A stretch of 64,000 bases of DNA from an uncultured Latescibacterota bacterium (lineage in GTDB: Bacteria > Latescibacterota > UBA2968 > UBA8231): assembly GCA_958295495.1 (NCBI GenBank), contig OY282352.1, positions 2,294,001 through 2,358,000 on the forward strand. Direction: 5' to 3'. Of this stretch, positions 1 through 6,905 are shown one piece after another. Made by a program: the position numbers and the translations under genes. Each line of letters begins with the position of its first letter. Position 1 is the first letter of the stretch. The notes under the pieces are model-generated. The model saw only the letters and a program-made list of their open reading frames with translations, did not search any database and was not told the DNA's origin.

Positions 1-2
1 AC

Positions 3-1226
3 CAGGTCATCGGCCTGTTCGACAGCGCGGCCCTGAAGGAGGTCGTCGATCTCGATGGCGAGCGTCTGACGCCCGTGGATACGGTCAAAGACGCCGGTCT
101 CATCACCCGCGAGAGCACCGAGGACCCACGCGCCTTGGCCGCGACCACAGTCGAGACCTTCAATCATCTCGAAGTGGTCAACACCCTCTTCTTGCCCTAC
201 CAGCGCGTCCGCGCCATGGACGGCCGCCTGCGCTCCATCGCCATTGCCGCGGACGCGGGCGACCCAGAATTTATCCGGCGCGTGGAGTCCTTTATGTCGC
301 GGGTGGCCCTGACCTTGTTCGTCGGCCAAGGAGATCGCGTCGTGGCCTACAGCTCAATCGGCTCCACCGAAATAAGCGGGGCCGGCCAGCTTTTGGTGCC
401 GGTGATCATCGCCGCCTTAATCGTACTCAATACCATGATGGGGGCCGTGTATGAGCGCGTGCGCGAGATCGGCATCTACAGCGTCGTCGGCTTGGCCCCC
501 AGCCACATCGGCCTGCTGTTCTTGGCCGAATCCACGGTCTTTGCCACCTTTGGCGCGGTGGTCGGCTACGCCCTAGGCCAAATCGCCCATCTGTTCATGT
601 TGCAATACGGGCTGCTCGCCGGCCTGACGCTCAACTACTCGTCGCTGTCGGCGGTGTGGGCTACAGTCGTGGTCATTGGCACGGTCTATTTATCGACCTT
701 GTATCCAGCGCGCTTGGCGGCCAACATGGCCGTCCCGGACGTGACGCGGCAGTGGCAATTCCCCCCGCCCGTTGGCGACCACTGGCGCTTTGACTTTCCC
801 TTCACGGTCGGCGGGGCCGAGGTGCCGAGCATGTACGCGTATCTCAAGTCGGTCTTTGCCGCCTATAGCGAAGGCTCGATCGGCGACTTCATCGCCCGCG
901 ACGTCGAGTTGTCCGTCGCCGCAGACGGGCCGGAGCCGTCCTACGCCATTGCCATGCGCACTTGGCTGGCACCCTACGACCTAGGGATCAGCCAGCAGGT
1001 GCGCCTACAGGCGACCCCCACCGGCGAGCACCACATCTACAAGATTGAGACCCACATCGAGCGCCTTAGCGGCGACGTGGCCTCTTGGCAGCGAATGAAT
1101 CGCAAGTTCCTCAACGTGCTGCGCAAGCGATTCCTCGTGTGGCGCACCCTGTCGCCGGGGATCCGCCAAGGGTATCAGGACCAGGTAGAAAAGGCGTTTG
1201 CCCGGGCTGGGCAGCAGGGGGGGTAG
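3..1226 (+). CDS. ABC transporter permease, FtsX/MacB type, 3' part
   Basis: Inner-membrane permease of an FtsX/MacB-like ABC exporter. The reading frame is open to the left window edge, so the N-terminus is missing; an internal GTG at position 75 is not a convincing start. The visible part has a periplasmic segment, then four hydrophobic segments carrying FtsX hallmarks: a short cytoplasmic loop with ERVREIGIYSVVG followed by a long hydrophobic stretch. About 150 hydrophilic residues follow the last membrane segment, which is longer than the usual FtsX tail. The ATPase partner would lie upstream, outside the window. The last coding segment (1108-1172) recurs in degenerate form at 2496-2560. 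The family is secure; the exported substrate is unknown. Confidence 0.85.
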   Translation, partial: QVIGLFDSAALKEVVDLDGERLTPVDTVKDAGLITRESTEDPRALAATTVETFNHLEVVNTLFLPYQRVRAMDGRLRSIAIAADAGDPEFIRRVESFMSRVALTLFVGQGDRVVAYSSIGSTEISGAGQLLVPVIIAALIVLNTMMGAVYERVREIGIYSVVGLAPSHIGLLFLAESTVFATFGAVVGYALGQIAHLFMLQYGLLAGLTLNYSSLSAVWATVVVIGTVYLSTLYPARLAANMAVPDVTRQWQFPPPVGDHWRFDFPFTVGGAEVPSMYAYLKSVFAAYSEGSIGDFIARDVELSVAADGPEPSYAIAMRTWLAPYDLGISQQVRLQATPTGEHHIYKIETHIERLSGDVASWQRMNRKFLNVLRKRFLVWRTLSPGIRQGYQDQVEKAFARAGQQGG

Positions 1227-1250
1227 TGGACGACCGTTGGGAAAGGCTGT

Positions 1251-1740
1251 ATGAGCGAAAAGCCACCATATACCATCGCATCGGATATTCTTTTTCGCAT
1301 TGAACAAATCGGCGAAGCGATTGATTCTGACCCGCTGGAAAACCCTGTTCGCCCACATCCCGGTAGAGAGTATGGTTCACATTCGCCAAGGCGACTACTA
1401 CGAAGCGATCAGGCAGAGTTCGGCCGCGGGCGAGAGTACGCCGTTTATTGGGTTCATGCTGAACATTATTCTGGAGGCCCTCCAGTATTCCGCAGTAAGC
1501 GACCAAGTAAGCGACCAAGTAAGCGACCAAGTAGCGCGGCTACTCAAGGCCCTGCGGACTGGCCCGAAAACCGCCGCTGAACTCATGGCGGCTATGGGGC
1601 TGTCGCATCGTCCTACATTCCGCAAAAACTACATTCGCCCGGCCCTATCCGCCGGGCTGGTGGAAATGACCCGCCCGGAATCGCCCACCGCGAAAAACCA
1701 AAAGTATCGGCTCACTGCACGCGGGCGGGAGATGCGATGA
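1251..1740 (+). pseudogene. Fic family protein relic with core deleted
   Basis: Positions 1251-1322 encode MSEKPPYTIASDILF..., which resembles the N-terminus of standalone Fic proteins (AMP-transferase family). The next recognisable part, in another frame (about 1312-1740), encodes LILTRWKTLFAHIPVES, then YYEAI, and a winged-helix end with LSHRPTFRKNY. That is the part of Fic proteins that follows the catalytic helix. The HPFxDGNGR motif and most of the Fic fold, roughly 200 residues, are absent, and the two halves are out of frame. The 3' half alone would give a 146-aa ORF from 1300. It lies 24 bp after the permease and just before an intact Phd/VapC pair. I call it a pseudogene with internal deletion; translation of the DNA-binding tail alone is possible but unsupported. 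Confidence 0.75.
1495..1530 (+). repeat. 12-bp tandem repeat, three copies, inside the Fic relic
   Basis: Three exact copies of GTAAGCGACCAA encode VSDQVSDQVSDQ. This linker repeat is typical of the segment between the Fic domain and the C-terminal winged helix in this protein family, and supports the identification of the relic. Confidence 0.85.
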
Positions 1741-1755
1741 TACCCGGCTGCGCCC

Positions 1756-1807
1756 TTGACAAAGCCCCGCCACAAAAATAGACTTAGCTTAACTTAGCTA
1801 TCGGAGG
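1756..1807 (+). promoter_or_regulatory. Promoter, operator-like repeats and RBS of the phd-vapC pair
   Basis: TTGACA (1756-1761) is followed after 17 bp by TAGACT (1779-1784), a plausible sigma-70 promoter. Overlapping and following the -10 box are two direct copies of ACTTAGCT (1782-1789 and 1792-1799), which also give an imperfect inverted repeat TAGCT-N6-AGCTA. GGAGG at 1803-1807 lies 7 nt before the antitoxin ATG. Phd/VapB-type antitoxins commonly bind repeats at the promoter to autorepress; using these repeats that way is inference. Confidence 0.55.
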
Positions 1808-1814
1808 ATTTACA

Positions 1815-2069
1815 ATGACGAAGGTGAACATGCACGAGGCCAAATCGCAACTTTCGCGCCTAGGTAAGTTGGCTTGGGCCGGGGAAGAAGTTGTGATCGC
1901 CAAGGCCGGCGAGCCGTATTTGCGGCTGGAACCATATCGGGATCGCTTAGAGGAACGTCAGCTTGGTGGGCTAGAGGGAAAAATTTGGCTGTCTCCAGAC
2001 TTCGATGAGCCCGATGAAGAACTCATGGACCTGCTTGAGAACGCGAAAATTTTCCCAGATAAGGGGTAG
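1815..2069 (+). CDS. Type II antitoxin, Phd/YefM family
   Basis: An 84-aa protein beginning MTKVNMHEAKSQLSRLGKLA, the characteristic Phd/YefM N-terminus in which a helix after NMHEAKSQLS helps form the DNA-binding dimer. The middle has EVVIAKAGEPYLRLEPY, and the acidic tail (DEPDEELMDLLEN) would wrap the toxin. The stop codon is 2 bp before the downstream VapC start, so the two are almost certainly co-translated. Such antitoxins neutralise the RNase and repress their own promoter, which fits the repeats directly upstream. Intact and of normal length. Confidence 0.9.
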   Translation: MTKVNMHEAKSQLSRLGKLAWAGEEVVIAKAGEPYLRLEPYRDRLEERQLGGLEGKIWLSPDFDEPDEELMDLLENAKIFPDKG

Positions 2070-2071
2070 CC

Positions 2072-2452
2072 ATGTCGCGGCTGCTGTTGGATACCCACAC
2101 CTTCCTATGGTGCCTATCCGATGTAGAGCAATTAGCCGAAGATACCCGCGCTGCAATCGCCGACCCGCACAACGACGTCTTCGTCAGCGCCATCACCGGG
2201 TGGGAAATCGCGGTCAAGCGGGCCAAGGGTCGCTTGGTCGCTCCAGACAATCTGTCGATGCTAGTTGAGGAAAAAGGCTTCACTCACCTTCCGCTGACGT
2301 TTCATCACGCTGAGCAGGCGGGCAGCCTCCCAATGCACCACCGGGATCCATTCGATCGGTTCCTGATTGCCCAAGCTCAGACCGAAGGGCTGACCCTCGT
2401 GACCCGGGATGGCCTCATTCGGCGATACGACGTGGCCATCATGGAGGTTTGA
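2072..2452 (+). CDS. VapC-type PIN-domain ribonuclease toxin
   Basis: A 126-aa single PIN domain. The acidic metal-binding residues are visible: Asp in LLLDTHTFLW near the N-terminus, Glu in SAITGWEIAVK, Asp in HRDPFDRFLIAQA and Asp in LVTRDGL. The HRDPFDR form is the subgroup that pairs with Phd/YefM antitoxins, as here. PIN toxins cleave RNA in a Mg/Mn-dependent manner; the target RNA cannot be told from sequence. It looks complete and is co-transcribed with the antitoxin. Confidence 0.9.
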   Translation: MSRLLLDTHTFLWCLSDVEQLAEDTRAAIADPHNDVFVSAITGWEIAVKRAKGRLVAPDNLSMLVEEKGFTHLPLTFHHAEQAGSLPMHHRDPFDRFLIAQAQTEGLTLVTRDGLIRRYDVAIMEV

Positions 2453-2495
2453 AGCCGTGAAGAGCCGAGAGAAGATCAAGGGGATATGAGCCAAA

Positions 2496-2560
2496 TCCTC
2501 AACGTGCTCTGCGAGCGATTCCTCGTGTGGCCACTCCTGTCGCCGGGAATTCGCCAAGGG
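2496..2560 (+). repeat. Degenerate duplicate of the permease 3' end
   Basis: This 65-bp stretch aligns with 1108-1172 of the upstream permease, sharing blocks such as TCCTCAACGTGCT, GCGATTCCTCGTGTGG, CTGTCGCCGGG and CGCCAAGGG, with roughly eight differences and no long open frame of its own. It is therefore decayed permease sequence on the far side of the Fic-relic/Phd-VapC block. The rest of 2453-2626 holds no gene I can recognise. Confidence 0.75.
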
Positions 2561-2626
2561 GTGTCGTCTGAATGCGTCCCCAGTACTGAGGACAGACCGC
2601 CCACCCCCAGTAGCACCAAGCAGCCG

Positions 2627-2747
2627 ATATAGCGGTCCTACATCATTCAAGACTGGATTCCCGCTTTCGCGGGAATGACTTCTTATAGGCAGAAAAGACC
2701 GTGCTGATGAACATTCCATGCTGTCAAGTCATTTAGGACTGCTATAT
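2627..2747. mobile_element. MITE-like terminal-inverted-repeat element, copy 1
   Basis: A 121-bp noncoding element starting ATATAGCGGTCCTACATCATT and ending TTAGGACTGCTATAT, so its ends are imperfect inverted repeats. The centre holds a REP-like hairpin, TTCCCGCTTTCGCGGGAA. A second copy lies inverted at 60533-60677 and a right-end fragment at 41736-41766. It has no ORF, so it would need a transposase in trans. Its last bases overlap the ATG of the next gene. Confidence 0.8.
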
Positions 2748-4656
2748 GACGCCACGCGCCTTCCTCATCGGCTTGGGCCTCGTGATCCTGATCAACATCG
2801 GGGCTCCGTACAGCATGTTCATCCTCAAGTCCTCGCAGTGGGCGATCAGCTACCTGCCCTTGAGCGTGGTCTTTCTCTTTACCGGCTTGGTCTTTCTCAA
2901 CGCCACGGCCAAGTCGCTCTTAAAGGTGCGCGGCCTGAGCACCAGCGAGTTGGGCCTCATCTTCACCATGTCCTTAGTGGGCGCCTCGATTCCCACTTGG
3001 GGCACCTCCACGTACATGATCGCGGTCGTCGCCGCCCCCCAGTACTTTGCCTCGCCCGAGAATCAGTGGCAGAGCAAAGTAGTGCAGTACATCGAGGAAT
3101 GGCTGGTGCCCAACGACGCAATTGCCCTCAAGTGGTTCTACAACGGCCTACCCGCCGGCGAATCCATCCCGTGGGGCGCTTGGATCGGGCCGCTTTTTTG
3201 GTGGACCAGCTTGGTGATGGCCATCTTCTTTTTGTGTCACTGCATGGTCGCGGCCCTGCGCAAGCAGTGGGTCGAATACGAGCGCCTGCCCTTCGCCCTG
3301 ATGGAATTGCCCCAACAGCTCATCGCCCCGCCGCAAGACTCTAACTGGCCCAGCTTCGTGCGCCAAAAGACGTTCTGGTTCGGGTTTGCCCTGCCCTTCT
3401 GCATGGTTATGTGGAACGTGGTCACGTACTTTACCCCGGCCTTTCCGCCCATCCCCCGCGACCTGTCCGACCCCATCCGCATTGGCCGCGAATTTCCCGC
3501 CATTCACACCAATGTCAACTGGGCCATCGTCGGCTTCACGTATTTCGTCAATCTCGACGTGTCGTTCAGCTTGTGGTTCTTCACCGCGCTCACCATGCTG
3601 CAACAGGGCCTGTTCAACCGCTTTGGCTACACCCTTGCCGGGCGCGACGTGTACACCCTCGGGCACCCTGGCATCGGCTGGCAGTCCTTCGGCGCCCTGA
3701 TCGCCCTCGTCGTCGGGATGCTGTGGATGGCGCGCGGGCACCTCGGCGCGATCTGGCGCAAAGCCGTGCGCAACGATGCGGACATCGACGACACAGACGA
3801 GCTGATGTCCTACCGGATGATCGTCTTTGGCAGCGGGCTGGCCCTGCTCTACATCGCCTTTTGGCTGTGGCGTGCGGGCATGAACCCGCCCACGGTCGCG
3901 CTCTTCATCTTGGCCACCTTGGTCCTCTACGTCGGCATCACGCGCATCATCATGGAGGGCGGCTTGCTCTTCAGCCGCGCGCCGCTGGTCGGCCAGACCT
4001 TCGTCGGGTACGCGCTCGGGCCGCACGCCACCGCGCAGAGCAACATCGCCATGGGGCTATCCTACGGCTGGCACCACGAGCTCAAGGGCTTCTTCATGGT
4101 CGCCGCGGCCAATAGTGCCAAGGTGTCCGACCACATCTGCGGCAACCGCCGCTGGCTGAGCTTCTACATCCTCCTCTCGGCGCTGGTGGCCCTCGTCGTC
4201 TCCATGGCCTTCGCGCTCTACATGGGCTACTCCTTTGGCGCGTACAACTACGGCGGTTGGATTTTCGGCACGGGCTCGCAAGTGCCCTACGTGGAAAGCC
4301 TGCGCAAAATCGACCTCAAGACCCCGGATTGGACGCGGTTGGCCCACCTCGTCAGCGGCGCGGGCGCGATGGGGCTGCTGACCTTTATGCGCTACCGCTT
4401 CTCGTGGTGGCCTCTGCACCCGATTGGCATGCCGGTCGGCATTTGTTCCTACCCCATGACCATCATCGTCTTTTCGATCTTCGTCTCTTGGCTGGCCAAA
4501 TGGGCCATTATGCGCTCGGGCGGCATCGGCCTGTACCACCGCGCCCAGCCCTTTTTCATCGGCCTCATCCTCGGGTACTTCACCGCGATTGGCCTGTCCT
4601 TTTGCATCGATATGATTTGGTTCCCCGGGCAAGGGCACCCCCTGTACGGAAACTAG
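2746..4656 (+). CDS. DUF6785/DUF6784-family polytopic membrane protein, OPT-like
   Basis: A 636-aa integral membrane protein with about twelve hydrophobic segments. It shares family features with the protein at 19695: the N-terminal helix RAFLIGLGLVILI, an early LIFTMSLVGASIPTWGT segment, RKQWVEYERLPFALMELP, a large loop with DIDDTDELMSYR, a FSRAP-type loop and the end RAQPFFIGLILGYFTAIG. The family resembles oligopeptide transporter (OPT)-like carriers; substrate unknown. An in-frame TAG at 2734 makes ATG 2746 the first usable start, and it lies in the terminal repeat of the upstream element with no obvious ribosome-binding site. It precedes the next gene by 3 bp, so the two probably form one operon. 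Confidence 0.8.
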   Translation: MTPRAFLIGLGLVILINIGAPYSMFILKSSQWAISYLPLSVVFLFTGLVFLNATAKSLLKVRGLSTSELGLIFTMSLVGASIPTWGTSTYMIAVVAAPQYFASPENQWQSKVVQYIEEWLVPNDAIALKWFYNGLPAGESIPWGAWIGPLFWWTSLVMAIFFLCHCMVAALRKQWVEYERLPFALMELPQQLIAPPQDSNWPSFVRQKTFWFGFALPFCMVMWNVVTYFTPAFPPIPRDLSDPIRIGREFPAIHTNVNWAIVGFTYFVNLDVSFSLWFFTALTMLQQGLFNRFGYTLAGRDVYTLGHPGIGWQSFGALIALVVGMLWMARGHLGAIWRKAVRNDADIDDTDELMSYRMIVFGSGLALLYIAFWLWRAGMNPPTVALFILATLVLYVGITRIIMEGGLLFSRAPLVGQTFVGYALGPHATAQSNIAMGLSYGWHHELKGFFMVAAANSAKVSDHICGNRRWLSFYILLSALVALVVSMAFALYMGYSFGAYNYGGWIFGTGSQVPYVESLRKIDLKTPDWTRLAHLVSGAGAMGLLTFMRYRFSWWPLHPIGMPVGICSYPMTIIVFSIFVSWLAKWAIMRSGGIGLYHRAQPFFIGLILGYFTAIGLSFCIDMIWFPGQGHPLYGN

Positions 4657-4659
4657 CGC

Positions 4660-6642
4660 ATGGCTCGAGACGACAAAAAAGCACCCGAGCTGATTCCCGC
4701 GGACCTCGAATTTGAACCGGGTTTCAACGTCAAGACCTTGTGGGCCGCGCTGTTCGTCGGCTTCATCATGTTGCCCGGGGCCATCTACTTGGGGTTGGTG
4801 ACCGGCCAGAGCATGGCCGGCGGTGCCGAGTGGGTGACGCTCATCCTCTTCATCGAAATTGCCAAGCGCTCCTTTGTGCGCCTGCGCACCCAAGAGGTGA
4901 TCATTCTCTACTGGGTGGCCGGCGGCTTGGTCGTGATGGGCGGCAAATTGGGCACGGGGGCCGAGCTATTTGGCGGGCCTTTTGGCGGGCTGATCTGGGA
5001 CCAGTACTTGATTCAATCGCCCCAAGCCGACGGCTTGCACCAGTACATCCCCGATTGGGTGGTGCCGCCGCGCGGCTCGCCGGCGTTGGAGGGACGCTCC
5101 TTTTTGCACCCCGACTGGCTCAAGCCCATCGCCTTGCTGCTGACCGTCATCGCGATGCAGAAGGTCAACAGCCTGTCCTTGGGCTACGTGCTCTTCCGCG
5201 TCACCAACGACATCGAGCGCCTACCGTACCCGCTGGCCGCGGTGCAGGCCGGCGGCGCGACCGCCCTCGCCGAGAGCTCGGGGCCGAGCCAAGGCTGGCG
5301 GTGGGAGGTCTTTAGCGTTGGGGCCTTTATCGGCATTGTCTGGGGGCTGTTTTACGTGGTCATCCCCACGATTTCGGGCATTTTCTTCACCGAAACGGTG
5401 ACCATCCTGCCGATTCCGTTTATCGACCTGACCGTCTCGCTCAAGGAAATGCTGCCGGCCAGCATCATGGGCATTGGCACCGACCTCGGGCACGTCATGG
5501 TCGGCTTTGTCCTGCCCTTTTGGATCGTGGTCGGCTCCTTTGCCGCGGCCTTCCTCGTCAACCTCCTCGTCAATCCGGTTCTCTACGCGTACGACGTGCT
5601 GCACACTTGGGAGCCGGGCATGTCGGCGATTCCAACGCAGATCGCCAATTCCTTCGACTTCTGGCTCAGCTTCTCCATTGGCGGCGCGGTCGTCGTGGCC
5701 GCGATGGGTTTTGCCATGGTGGGCAAGACCCTGTGGACTTTGCGCGGGGTTAAGCGCGAGGGCGGCGACGAGCCCCTAACCGAGGGCCGCGGCGACATCC
5801 CCATCCCCCTCGCCTTGGGCATCTGGGCGGTGAGTACGCTCGGCTTCGTGGTCTTGGTGTGGTATTTGGTGCCGGAATTTCCTTGGTGGATCAGCGCGTT
5901 CTTCGGCTTTGTGTGGACGCCGATTTACTCGTACATCGGGGCGCGGATGATCGGCCTGACCGGCTCGCCCCAAGGAGCGTCCTTCCCCTATCTGCGCGAA
6001 GGCTCCTTTTACCTGTCGGGCTATCAGGGCGCGGCCGTGTGGTTCGCGCCGATCCCGCTCTTCCAGTGGGGCTATGAAGCCGCGGCCTTCAAGCAACTAG
6101 AACTGACCCGCACCCACTTAGGCAGCATCGTCAAGCTGGCCGGCGTAACCTTGCTAATCATGTTCGTCTGCTCGTTTGTGTTCTGGTCTTTTATCTGGAA
6201 GCTCGGGCCGATTCCCTCAGCGGCCTATCCCTACGTGCAGAAGTTTTGGCCCTTCCACGCCACCATGCAGGCGTTCTGGGCCAAGTCAACGCTCGCCGAG
6301 GGCGGCAACGAGTTGATTAAGACCATCATTCGCTGGGAATACGTGCTCACGGGTGCGCTGGGCAGCGCGGGGATTTTGGGTGCGCTGGCGCTCGTGCGCT
6401 GGCCGGTCGCCCTGTTCTACGGATTCATCGGCGGCGTGGGCGCGTGGCCGCACTTTTTGCTGCCCAACTTCATCGGCGCATTGCTGGGCCGCTATCACTT
6501 GCAGAAGCGCTTTGGCGAAGCGCGCTGGCGGGCTTATGCGCCGATTCTGTTGGCGGGGTATTCGTGCGGGATGGGATTGGTGGGTATGTCGTCGATTGCG
6601 CTGGCCCTGATTTCCAAGGCCGTGTCGAGCATTGTATTTTAA
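4660..6642 (+). CDS. OPT-like polytopic membrane transporter
   Basis: A 660-aa protein with about 14 hydrophobic segments after a short acidic N-terminus (MARDDKKAPELIPADLE). It carries OPT-superfamily-like features: a first membrane segment ending IYLGLVTGQSMAGG and a loop VTNDIERLPYPLAAVQAGG. It differs from the DUF6785 protein 3 bp upstream, but the same YPLA-type loop and size suggest a shared ancestry. Being directly adjacent, the two may form a heteromeric or paired uptake system for a small organic solute. Substrate is not inferable. The start is ATG 4660, directly after the TAG stop of the previous gene. Confidence 0.75.
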   Translation: MARDDKKAPELIPADLEFEPGFNVKTLWAALFVGFIMLPGAIYLGLVTGQSMAGGAEWVTLILFIEIAKRSFVRLRTQEVIILYWVAGGLVVMGGKLGTGAELFGGPFGGLIWDQYLIQSPQADGLHQYIPDWVVPPRGSPALEGRSFLHPDWLKPIALLLTVIAMQKVNSLSLGYVLFRVTNDIERLPYPLAAVQAGGATALAESSGPSQGWRWEVFSVGAFIGIVWGLFYVVIPTISGIFFTETVTILPIPFIDLTVSLKEMLPASIMGIGTDLGHVMVGFVLPFWIVVGSFAAAFLVNLLVNPVLYAYDVLHTWEPGMSAIPTQIANSFDFWLSFSIGGAVVVAAMGFAMVGKTLWTLRGVKREGGDEPLTEGRGDIPIPLALGIWAVSTLGFVVLVWYLVPEFPWWISAFFGFVWTPIYSYIGARMIGLTGSPQGASFPYLREGSFYLSGYQGAAVWFAPIPLFQWGYEAAAFKQLELTRTHLGSIVKLAGVTLLIMFVCSFVFWSFIWKLGPIPSAAYPYVQKFWPFHATMQAFWAKSTLAEGGNELIKTIIRWEYVLTGALGSAGILGALALVRWPVALFYGFIGGVGAWPHFLLPNFIGALLGRYHLQKRFGEARWRAYAPILLAGYSCGMGLVGMSSIALALISKAVSSIVF

Positions 6643-6703
6643 GGGCGTCAATCGGCGAAGCATTGCCGACCGAGCGAATTTCTAAATCTGACCATATTGA
6701 GTA

Positions 6704-6731
6704 AGGGAGGTTAATTTATTTTAACCTCCCT
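6704..6731. terminator. Perfect 11-bp stem hairpin
   Basis: AGGGAGGTTAA (6704-6714) and its exact complement TTAACCTCCCT (6721-6731) flank a 6-nt loop and are followed by AT-rich sequence. It sits 62 bp after the transporter operon and before the CD-NTase promoter, so it probably ends the transporter transcript. The U-run is weak, so termination is likely but not certain. Confidence 0.6.
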
Positions 6732-6810
6732 AATTTATTATAAAATAATTAGATATGGGAAATCATAGCCTTATTTTTCATATTCGTAAATAAAAATTTT
6801 ATGTCGATAC

Positions 6811-6877
6811 TTGACCTATATGAAGCTATTTAGATACATTCTGTACTCTCGGGCGAGAATCCACATCTCGTACAGAA
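6811..6877 (+). promoter_or_regulatory. Promoter-like boxes and inverted repeat upstream of the CD-NTase fusion
   Basis: TTGACC (6811-6816) and TACATT (6835-6840) are 18 bp apart in an AT-rich stretch. Just after lie TTCTGTAC (6839-6846) and GTACAGAA (6870-6877), perfect 8-bp inverted arms separated by 23 bp, overlapping the -10 box. The position suits an operator for the XRE domain encoded downstream, or a 5' leader hairpin. Which of these it is cannot be decided from sequence. Confidence 0.45.
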
Positions 6878-6905
6878 ATCGTCTCCATCCATGAAAGGAC
6901 TACTT

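Noticed and set aside
3148..4026. Long minus-strand ORF inside the DUF6785 gene
   Set aside because: Shadow of a high-GC gene; highly charged composition without any family feature.
6839..6877. LexA/SOS-like box in the CD-NTase leader
   Set aside because: CTGTAC and GTACAG are in the right order but are 27 bp apart, far from the fixed spacing of a LexA site.
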